Below are positions 1 through 4,487 of a DNA stretch of 8,368 bases, one piece after another. Positions within the stretch are counted from its first letter, which is position 1; every line of letters begins with the position of its first letter. The notes under the pieces were generated by a model. That model saw only the letters and a program-made list of their open reading frames with translations, ran no database searches and was not told the origin of the DNA. A program made the position numbers and the translations under genes. The stretch lies in the NCBI GenBank assembly GCA_018896985.1, contig JAHILQ010000098.1:1-8368 (forward strand), read 5' to 3'. Source of the stretch: Nitrospinota bacterium (lineage in GTDB: Bacteria; Nitrospirota; Thermodesulfovibrionia; Thermodesulfovibrionales; UBA1546).

Positions 1-55
1 AACGCTGAATTAAGCCGCGCAGTTTCACCGTGTCCGCTGGAGTGATTCGTTAGGC
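1..55 (-). other. attC-like integron recombination site (outer core truncated by window edge)
   Basis: Read on the minus strand, the segment starts with the core GCCTAAC (49-55, consensus RYYYAAC) and ends at the window edge with GCGTT, the first part of a GTTRRRY core. Between them is an imperfect palindrome: AACG at 1-4 pairs with CGTT at 48-51, GAAT at 7-10 with ATTC at 45-48, and AGC at 13-15 with GCT at 36-38. The overall size (about 59 bp if the core is completed) and the GCGGCTTAA-type left arm resemble the short attC sites of aadA-like cassettes. The site lies directly 3' of the antitoxin gene, where an attC belongs. The RRRY end of the outer core is outside the window, so the call is strong but not complete. 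Confidence 0.78.
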
Positions 56-62
56 GGTATTA

Positions 63-368
63 TTATTTGGTGTGAGCTACTATCCGCTTCTTAGATGGAA
101 TAATCTCTATTAGAGACCTGAGTGCCTTGTTTACTGATTCTGAATTTTGGAAGTATTTTTTAACATCAGGCTCTAACATAACCGCCCCTTCTTCAAGCTT
201 AAAGTATTGGACTGAGACGGCACCATCAGCTTGGTAAATCTCTACTTTATGTCCTGCGCGATACGCTTTGTAATATTTCCCTCGCACCGCACCTTTCATA
301 TTAGAAAAATCGTATTCCACTTTCATGTCGTCTTCTTTTGATATGTTTTTAAAAACTGCCTTTTTCAT
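63..368 (-). CDS. Putative antitoxin paired with BrnT
   Basis: A 101-residue protein encoded just downstream of the BrnT toxin and overlapping its end by 20 nt, so the two are surely co-transcribed and probably translationally coupled. An in-frame ATG at 425 exists, but the ATG at 368 is preferred because AAAGGAG sits about 6 nt upstream of it. The middle carries a YDFS..KGAVRGKYYKAY segment (from about residue 18), a motif common at the start of BrnA-like and related antitoxins. The C-terminal half (GAVMLEPDVKKYFQNSESVN) ends in a short helix, ALRSLIEII, that looks like a ribbon-helix-helix style DNA-binding or dimerisation region. By family analogy it would bind and neutralise the toxin and repress the shared promoter. 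It differs from textbook BrnA in its C-terminus, so the antitoxin role rests largely on context and no symbol is given. Confidence 0.72.
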   Translation of the reverse strand: MKKAVFKNISKEDDMKVEYDFSNMKGAVRGKYYKAYRAGHKVEIYQADGAVSVQYFKLEEGAVMLEPDVKKYFQNSESVNKALRSLIEIIPSKKRIVAHTK

Positions 369-633
369 AAAATCTCCTTTCGCGTACTGTCGCCTTCCTG
401 CAACTGATAATACGTATTTTATCATGCCGCTCAGTATGAGTCAAAACCAATACACGGCCATTCGCAGAAAGGCCAATATTTATATAACGTTCCTCATTTA
501 GTGAATGTTCCGTATCCGGAAATGTAAACAAAAAAGGGTCATTAAAAATCGTTTTACCTTCTTCGAAGCTTACTTTATGCTTCTTGAAATTGGCTTCTGC
601 TTTGACCTCATCCCATTCAAATGTGAGTCTCAT
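349..633 (-). CDS. brnT: BrnT-family ribonuclease toxin
   Basis: A 94-residue protein with the usual length and signature of BrnT (COG2929, RelE-like fold): FEWDEVKAEANFKKHKVSFEEG at the N-terminus (F5, W7, K18-H19), a central NDPF segment, D40..H43..E47-E48-R49, IGLSANGRVLVLTHTE, and the C-terminal IRIISCRKAT.RERR.Y block. These are the conserved positions of the family, and the gene seems intact. Family members are cytoplasmic ribonucleases that halt translation until bound by their antitoxin. Start ATG at 633 is supported by AAGGGGAAC directly upstream. The toxin comes first, as is typical of brnTA, and its 3' end overlaps the antitoxin gene. It has its own promoter inside the cassette. 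Confidence 0.88.
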   Translation of the reverse strand: MRLTFEWDEVKAEANFKKHKVSFEEGKTIFNDPFLFTFPDTEHSLNEERYINIGLSANGRVLVLTHTERHDKIRIISCRKATVRERRFYEKGSF

Positions 634-651
634 GTTCCCCTTAAAAGGCTT

Positions 652-680
652 GTTATAGCGAATTTGTTATTATTTTTCAA
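652..680 (-). promoter_or_regulatory. Promoter of the brnT toxin-antitoxin cassette
   Basis: On the minus strand TTGAAA (680-675) and TATAAC (657-652) are separated by exactly 17 nt, a good sigma70-type match. The predicted transcript would start near 645, leaving a very short leader with the AAGGGG ribosome-binding site before the toxin ATG at 633. It lies inside the cassette boundary, so the pair would be expressed wherever the cassette lands. Confidence 0.6.
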
Positions 681-682
681 TC

Positions 683-689
683 GCCTAAC
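683..689 (-). other. 5' cassette boundary core, GTTAGGC
   Basis: Reads GTTAGGC on the minus strand, matching the integrase core GTTRRRY, and is the exact complement of the GCCTAAC core at 49-55. It lies 50 nt upstream of the toxin start. On the chromosomal side (690-850) there is no second core at attC distance and no attC-like palindrome, so this is a junction with non-cassette DNA (attI remnant or secondary insertion site). Confidence 0.6.
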
Positions 690-812
690 TAATGATTATA
701 CCACTTCCTATTTACAGCTTTCATGGGAAGAATATAGCACATTTTAAGGTTTTGATAAAGAAAAAATCATTTAAATCCAAACAGTATATAAGCACACTAC
801 TTGGTATTTTGT

Positions 813-820
813 GGTAATAT
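813..820 (+). promoter_or_regulatory. Possible extended -10 promoter of the yggU-like gene
   Basis: TGGTAATAT (812-820) has the TGN extension followed by TAATAT about 28 nt before the chosen ATG. No convincing -35 box sits at the proper distance, so this is a weak call. The 634-848 interval otherwise holds only the cassette leader and the boundary core. Confidence 0.3.
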
Positions 821-848
821 GGATAAAAATTGATTGGAAACTTTCCCG

Positions 849-1070
849 ATGAAAAAGCTGAAGATAAAAGTAATCACAAATGCTAGGAGAAATGAGGTTG
901 TTGAAGGAGAAGGGACGCTGAAGGTTTATGTAAATGCCCCTCCTGTTGACGGAAAGGCTAATAAGGTTGTGGCTGAAGTCTTGGCAGAACATTTTAAGGT
1001 AAGAAAAAGCAGCGTGAAGATACTCAGGGGTGAGAAATCAAAGGAGAAGGTAATAGAAATTGATATTTAA
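849..1070 (+). CDS. yggU: DUF167 / YggU family protein
   Basis: A 73-residue protein covering the whole small DUF167 (COG1872, YggU) domain: KIKVITNARRNEV at the start, LKVYVNAPPVDGKANK in the middle and VKILRGEKSKEKVIEI at the end. The APPVDGKAN motif is the family hallmark. The function of the family is not established; it is a small cytoplasmic alpha/beta protein. A TTG at 834 would add five residues (METFP), but the ATG at 849 gives the usual N-terminus and has GGAAA 8 nt upstream. It stands alone, between the cassette boundary and a palindromic repeat, converging on the transpeptidase gene. Confidence 0.88.
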   Translation: MKKLKIKVITNARRNEVVEGEGTLKVYVNAPPVDGKANKVVAEVLAEHFKVRKSSVKILRGEKSKEKVIEIDI

Positions 1071-1111
1071 TAAAACAATTATGATATGTCGGCACGAATG
1101 AGAATGAAAAT

Positions 1112-1196
1112 GTCATTCCCGCTTGTCGGGAATCTTTCTTCAATAGGAAGGATTCCGAACCGATCCTCGTCAAGCGAGGACAAGAGTCGGAATGAC
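1112..1196. repeat. Palindromic intergenic repeat with GTCATTCC/GGAATGAC ends
   Basis: An 85-bp unit bounded by GTCATTCC (1112-1119) and its complement GGAATGAC (1189-1196). It contains nested hairpins: ATTCCCG/CGGGAAT with a 5-nt loop (1115-1133), GGAATC/GATTCC around 1129-1156, and TCCTCG/CGAGGA with a 5-nt loop (1164-1180). This GTCATTCC-ended layout is a common type of dispersed intergenic repeat in bacteria. It fills the gap between two convergent genes (yggU-like and the transpeptidase tail), where its hairpins could also stop transcripts, though no T-run follows. Confidence 0.75.
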
Positions 1197-1227
1197 GGAT
1201 AGAGAGGCATTAGCCCGATATTGCCAG

Positions 1228-1407
1228 TCATAAACTCACATCCCATACAAGCCCGTCTTTTTTCTCTATCGCCTCTTTGATTTTATTCCAGTCAACCCTG
1301 TCAAGCGCATTGAGTTCTTTAAGCTTTTCTTTTATCTTGTCATTGTAATTTATGCGCTTTTTATAAAAATCCTTATAAACCTCAATCACAATCCTGCCGT
1401 CAGCGGT
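1228..1407 (-). pseudogene. Frameshifted C-terminal tail of the L,D-transpeptidase
   Basis: After the transpeptidase frame reaches its stop (1400-1402), the +1 frame stays open for 59 codons to a TGA at 1228-1230. It reads TADGRIVIEVYKDFY followed by a lysine-rich helical tail ending DGLVWDVSL. This continues naturally from the upstream VIYETVKAV: related LysM/YkuD proteins carry a similar I.EVY.D.Y strand after the catalytic domain. Dropping one T from the TTT at 1407-1409 (plus strand) joins the two frames as ...VKAV-TADGR..., and a TAA just before the ACC codon fixes the lesion to this spot. Repaired, the protein would have 356 residues. Either a real frameshift or a one-base sequence error. 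Confidence 0.75.
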
Positions 1408-2299
1408 TTACTGCTTTTACAGTCTCATAGATCACCATCCCTTTTGTGCCGACAACCACATCATTAAACAAGAACTCTGCAACCTCCGGCCTGAGCCTCA
1501 TACAGCCGCGGCTCCTGAATTTGTATATGCTATGAGGTGAGTTTGTGCCGTGAAGCCCGATGCCTTGGAGTGAAAGCTGAAGCCAGTATTTTCCAAGCGG
1601 GTTTTCCGGTCCAGGAGGCACTTCTACAAGAACGTCCTGTCCTTTTGCCTCCATCTCTTTCTGGATTGACGCAGGCACATACCATGTGGGGTCTTTTGCC
1701 TTGCTCTTTATGATAAATTCACCAAGCGGTGTCTGCCACGTAGGTTTCCCTGCTGAAATGAAATAATAATCCTTGAGCTTTCCTTCATAAAACCGGTAAA
1801 GCGTTCTGTCAGGTATATTTATGATGATGCCGTTTTCAACACGTGCAGGTATAATCCGTCTGAACTTTACCTTCAGCGACTGCCCTATAGCCAGAGGCGC
1901 ACGGGGATTAATGGAATTGGCTGCAGCTATGTCTGGCCAGCTTATGCCGAGTTTGCCTTCTATCAGCTCTCCGTAATCGCCTTTTACAACAGTATAAGCT
2001 ATATCTTTTTCAATTATGACTTCGTCAGCATAAAGATTCATCGGGAGCACAAATAAAAATAACAGGAGTAACCCTTGCGGTTGCTGACAAATCCTTTGAG
2101 CGACATTAGAGAATTTTTGGTAACAAATCTCGGCGAAGTGGAAGATAAGCAATTTCAACTGTTTGAGCCCGTCAGACTCGTCTGATTCGCCGAGGCGAAA
2201 AGGCGAGTTTTGAAATTGCCTGTAACGAGCCATAGATTTGTCAAAAAGTCTCTGCAGAAAGCGAGAAGGGTTTGTCAGCAAATTACACATTTTCATCAT
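1400..2299 (-). CDS. LysM/YkuD L,D-transpeptidase with in-frame N-terminal insertion and 3' frameshift
   Basis: A periplasmic enzyme expected to crosslink peptidoglycan peptides (3-3 links) or attach proteins to them. Residues about 100-146 form a degenerate LysM-type domain (AYTVVKGDYGELIEG..., DIAAANSINP, IGQSLKV). Residues about 156-292 are the YkuD catalytic domain, with the active-site block H250-GTN...S263-RGCMR containing Cys266, all intact. A hydrophobic stretch 77-91 ending NLYA|DE is the signal sequence, but it is pushed away from the start by 67 residues (7-73) encoded by a palindromic insertion. Without those, MMKMCN would run straight into PQGLLLLFLFVLP, a normal signal peptide. 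The start ATG overlaps the stop of the upstream phosphatase gene (ATGA). The 3' end is cut by a frameshift. The catalytic core is whole, but with two lesions the gene may be decaying. Confidence 0.85.
   Translation of the reverse strand: MMKMCNLLTNPSRFLQRLFDKSMARYRQFQNSPFRLGESDESDGLKQLKLLIFHFAEICYQKFSNVAQRICQQPQGLLLLFLFVLPMNLYADEVIIEKDIAYTVVKGDYGELIEGKLGISWPDIAAANSINPRAPLAIGQSLKVKFRRIIPARVENGIIINIPDRTLYRFYEGKLKDYYFISAGKPTWQTPLGEFIIKSKAKDPTWYVPASIQKEMEAKGQDVLVEVPPGPENPLGKYWLQLSLQGIGLHGTNSPHSIYKFRSRGCMRLRPEVAEFLFNDVVVGTKGMVIYETVKAVNR
2081..2281 (-). mobile_element. 201-bp palindromic element inserted in frame in the transpeptidase gene
   Basis: Bounded by perfect 11-bp terminal inverted repeats, TTGCTGACAAA (2081-2091) and TTTGTCAGCAA (2271-2281). 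Inside are GCAATTTCAA/TTGAAATTGC (2149-2158 and 2210-2219), TCAGAC/GTCTGA (2172-2185) and TTCGCC/GGCGAA (2186-2199), so the whole unit could fold into one long imperfect hairpin. Its length is exactly 67 codons and one frame is stop-free, so the transpeptidase frame passes through it. Removing it restores a normal signal peptide, which shows it is an insertion. It has no transposase, so it would be a MITE-like or palindromic element mobilised in trans. No clear target-site duplication is visible. Confidence 0.7.
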
Positions 2300-3084
2300 T
2301 GCCTTAATAACTTAAGCGCCTCCTTATGAAGTTCTTCGTTTCCTGATGCAAGCAGAGATGTACTTTTTTTAAGACTGATCTCCGCTGCCTCAATAGGATT
2401 GCCTTTTATATCCGTAAAAATTCCGCCTGCTTCTTTAACAAGGAGCCAGCCTCCTCCAAAATCAAAGCTCCTTGAAAGCGAAGGGTTCGCAAATATACTG
2501 ATTGAACCGCATGCAAGGTATGCAAGGTCAAGCGCTGTTGCTCCAAGGCAGCGGGTTTTTCTTGACTTTGAGAGCAGGGGCATTATCCCCTGTATATCCC
2601 TCCCCGGAGACTGCGCTTCATATGCGACAAGATACATCTCCCTGTCTTTCTGCGTCGAAATCTTTTCGCCGTTCAGGAAAGCGCCTTTATTTTTCTCTGC
2701 CCAGAACTCATCCCCATTGATAAGGTTCACAATGTATGAAAGCTCAATGTCGCCGATTGTGCTGCCGTCGGCAACTGCAATTGATGCGCAATAAAACGGG
2801 ATTCCTGCTATTGCGTTCTTGCTGCCGTCAATGGGGTCTATCAATACTTTCCTGCCGCCTCCTTTTATATCGTGGATGCCTGCTTCCTCTGAGACAATGG
2901 TTAAAGGCTCTCCTGATGCCTCAAGCCCTGAGATGATAATCTCTTCTGCTTTCTTATCTATTGGGAAAGTTTTATCTCCTGAGGCGCCGACTCCGAGGGC
3001 TGTTTGTGTAAGGGGTTTTTGTTTTAAGAGGGGAATCTCTTTCAGAAGCTGTCTGCCTATATTCCTTAACAATTCAACCTTCAC
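2296..3084 (-). CDS. Inositol-monophosphatase superfamily phosphatase
   Basis: A 262-residue Mg-dependent, Li-sensitive-type phosphatase. Metal and substrate motifs are present: S65-EE (E66-E67), the signature D83-PIDGSKN (D83, D86), GIPFYCASIAVA, and the C-terminal SFDFGGGWLLVKEAGG block with D208. The usual GT after the second Asp is GS here, and the GIPFY layout resembles the archaeal-type IMPase/fructose-1,6-bisphosphatase branch rather than SuhB. Possible substrates are inositol phosphate, fructose-1,6-bisphosphate or 3'-phosphoadenosine 5'-phosphate, and the sequence alone cannot choose. The gene starts with GTG in a 4-nt overlap (GTGA) with the nrnA stop and ends in an ATGA overlap with the transpeptidase, so all three are translationally coupled. 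The coupling to nrnA makes a nucleotide-type substrate worth considering. Confidence 0.88.
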   Translation of the reverse strand: MKVELLRNIGRQLLKEIPLLKQKPLTQTALGVGASGDKTFPIDKKAEEIIISGLEASGEPLTIVSEEAGIHDIKGGGRKVLIDPIDGSKNAIAGIPFYCASIAVADGSTIGDIELSYIVNLINGDEFWAEKNKGAFLNGEKISTQKDREMYLVAYEAQSPGRDIQGIMPLLSKSRKTRCLGATALDLAYLACGSISIFANPSLSRSFDFGGGWLLVKEAGGIFTDIKGNPIEAAEISLKKSTSLLASGNEELHKEALKLLRQ

Positions 3085-4049
3085 ATTATCTCTCTTACTG
3101 CCTTTAAAAGCGCCTCTTTTGCTGCCTTAAAGTCTGAGCGGATCTTATATCCTGCCGCATTGCTGTGGCCACCTCCCCCAAACATCTCGGCTATTTTTGC
3201 GACGTTTATCTTGCTTCCCTTTGAACGAAGGCTTACCTTATAGTGGTTATTCTCTATCTCCCTGAAAAGCGCTGAAATTTTTATTGATCTCAGCTTCCTT
3301 GGAAATCCCGGAAAAGTTTCTGTATCTGCAATTGCAGCGCCTGTTTCCCTGAACATCTCAAGCGTAACATGAGTGACTGCAATATCATTATATATCTCCA
3401 GCGTGTTAAGAACCTTAAGGAGAAGCCTGAACCTGCTGTCTGTCCATGTCTCATATAGGTTTTCAGCGATAGATGATGGGTTTGCTCCGGCTTCAATCAG
3501 TTCTGCTGACACCCGCAAAACAGCAGGAGTAGTATTGCTGTACCTGAAACTGCCTGTATCAATAGCAATCGCAGCGTAAAGGTTTACAGCAATCTCTTTT
3601 GTTAGAGTTACACCCAATTCCTTTATTAAATAAAAAATCATCAACCCGGTTGCAGGCGCCTTTGGGTCTATCCACTGTATATCGCCAAAATCCCTTGCTG
3701 TTTCGTGGTGGTCTATGACTGCCGAAGAAGTAAATTGCAGCTTTCCTATCTCTGCGCGTTCAGCGTCATTGCAGTCAATAAGAATTAAATTTTGAATTTT
3801 GAATTTTGAATTTTGAATTGAATCAGTGAATCTTTCACTGCCCGGCAGAAATTTGTAAAATTCAGGCACAGGATCTTTGTCATAGACTATTGTTTTTTTC
3901 CCGAGGGATTCAAGCGCCATTGAGAGCGCAAGAGAAGAGCCGAGGGCATCACCGTCAGGGCTTATATGCGCTGCGATTACAAAATCATTTTCTTTCTTTA
4001 AAAAGTGGAGCAGTTCTTTCGGAGGGATCATTTTATTAGCGCCGGACAT
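3081..4049 (-). CDS. nrnA: Bifunctional oligoribonuclease / pAp phosphatase (DHH-DHHA1)
   Basis: A 322-residue NrnA-type enzyme. It degrades 2-5 nt RNA remnants to mononucleotides and dephosphorylates 3'-phosphoadenosine 5'-phosphate. The DHH domain has H28-ISPDGD (D32, D34), D92 in LILIDCND, D113-HH in VIDHHE and D164 in IAIDTGSF, the full Mn-binding set. The C-terminal DHHA1 domain has FGGGGHSNAAG (290-300), which binds the RNA end. Length and motif order are normal. Residues 77-88 (SIQNSKFKIQNL) are encoded by a 7-bp tandem repeat in a loop just before the D92 strand. The gene follows rbfA by 9 nt, with a GGAGG inside the end of rbfA serving as a somewhat distant ribosome-binding site. rbfA-nrnA linkage is common in bacteria. 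Confidence 0.93.
   Translation of the reverse strand: MSGANKMIPPKELLHFLKKENDFVIAAHISPDGDALGSSLALSMALESLGKKTIVYDKDPVPEFYKFLPGSERFTDSIQNSKFKIQNLILIDCNDAERAEIGKLQFTSSAVIDHHETARDFGDIQWIDPKAPATGLMIFYLIKELGVTLTKEIAVNLYAAIAIDTGSFRYSNTTPAVLRVSAELIEAGANPSSIAENLYETWTDSRFRLLLKVLNTLEIYNDIAVTHVTLEMFRETGAAIADTETFPGFPRKLRSIKISALFREIENNHYKVSLRSKGSKINVAKIAEMFGGGGHSNAAGYKIRSDFKAAKEALLKAVREIM
3790..3817. repeat. Four tandem heptamers inside nrnA
   Basis: TTTTGAA is repeated four times without error (3790-3817). On the coding strand the unit is ATTCAAA and is followed by a partial copy. Three frames are used in turn, so the repeat encodes the odd peptide SIQNSKFKIQN. Because the unit is 7 nt, gain or loss of one copy would shift the frame of nrnA upstream of the catalytic D92 and the VIDHHE motif. 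Confidence 0.9.
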
Positions 4050-4058
4050 CTTTATGGT

Positions 4059-4406
4059 TTAATCCTCCTTTTTTATCTCCCTCAGAAGTTTTTCAATCCT
4101 GACCCCGTATTCAAGGGATTCGTCTATTCTGAATGTAAGCGAAGGGATAAACTTCATCCTGACCCTTTTTGCCAGCTCTGCGCGGATAAAACCCTTTGCT
4201 GAATTAAGCATCTCCAGCGTTGTTTCTTTTTCTTCCTCTTTAAAAATGCTTATGTAAACTGTCGCTATTTTCAGGTCCTCTGTTATCTTTGCTCCCGTGA
4301 CTGTGACAAAACCCAGCCTGGGGTCTTTCACTTTATTCATTATGATATCAGCGATTTCTTCTCTGATAAGGTCGCTGACTCTCTGTGAGCGTTTGTATGG
4401 AAGCAT
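4059..4406 (-). CDS. rbfA: Ribosome-binding factor A
   Basis: A 115-residue KH-like protein that helps mature the 3' end of 16S rRNA and the 30S subunit, important in the cold. Visible family blocks are RVSDLIREEIADIIMNKVKDPRL (residues 9-31), GFVTVTGAKITEDLKIATVYIS, and the C-terminal RVRMKFIPSLTFRIDESLEYGVRIEKLLREI. Full length and intact. It lies 81 nt downstream of infB, separated by a heptad-based inverted repeat that reaches to 6 nt from the ATG. No strong Shine-Dalgarno is visible there (only GAG), so its translation could depend on that structure or on ribosomes arriving from infB. Confidence 0.94.
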   Translation of the reverse strand: MLPYKRSQRVSDLIREEIADIIMNKVKDPRLGFVTVTGAKITEDLKIATVYISIFKEEEKETTLEMLNSAKGFIRAELAKRVRMKFIPSLTFRIDESLEYGVRIEKLLREIKKED

Positions 4407-4411
4407 AGTCT

Positions 4412-4484
4412 CGTTATGCGTGAAGCGTAATGCGTAATGCGTTTTTCAGGATTCACTCATCACGCATAACGCATTACGCCTTAC
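4412..4484. repeat. Inverted heptad repeat between infB and rbfA
   Basis: The left arm is a run of 7-mers starting at 4413: GTTATGC, GTGAAGC, GTAATGC, GTAATGC. The right arm (4464-4484) is GCATAAC, GCATTAC, GCCTTAC. Two rival hairpins are possible: an 18-bp stem with one mismatch (4425-4442 with 4462-4479), and a perfect 12-bp stem (4412-4423 with 4460-4471). They share the right arm and exclude each other. There is no T-run, so this is not an ordinary terminator. It fills almost the whole infB-rbfA gap. Confidence 0.8.
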
Positions 4485-4487
4485 GGT

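Larger units (their letters stand above)
3..688 (-). mobile_element. Integron gene cassette carrying a BrnT toxin-antitoxin pair
   Basis: On the minus strand the order is core GTTAGGC (689-683), promoter, toxin, antitoxin, then an attC-like site starting with GCCTAAC. This is the exact plan of an integron cassette, cut at G/TT on both sides, and would give a circle of about 686 bp. The two visible cores are perfect complements of each other, as expected when both derive from one circular attC. No intI gene lies beside the 5' boundary: the next gene is a YggU family gene. The unit is therefore either the edge of an attC cluster lacking an integrase or a single cassette inserted at a secondary site. 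What lies left of position 1 decides between these. Confidence 0.7.

Noticed and set aside
366..425. Upstream ATG at 425 as antitoxin start
   Set aside because: The ATG at 368 has a clear AAAGGAG site; the extra 19 residues lie within the toxin gene in another frame and lack family resemblance.
505..747. 80-residue plus-strand open frame
   Set aside because: Antisense to brnT and crossing the cassette boundary; no ribosome-binding site or family signal.
771..992. 73-residue minus-strand open frame
   Set aside because: Antisense to the yggU-like gene, which has clear family motifs.
2399..3130. Several plus-strand open frames
   Set aside because: All are shadows of the IMPase and nrnA genes.
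3790..3817. CRISPR or satellite array
   Set aside because: Units are 7 nt without spacers and lie within an intact coding frame.
4412..4484. Rho-independent terminator after infB
   Set aside because: The stem is strong but no T-run follows on the minus strand, and rbfA lies directly downstream.
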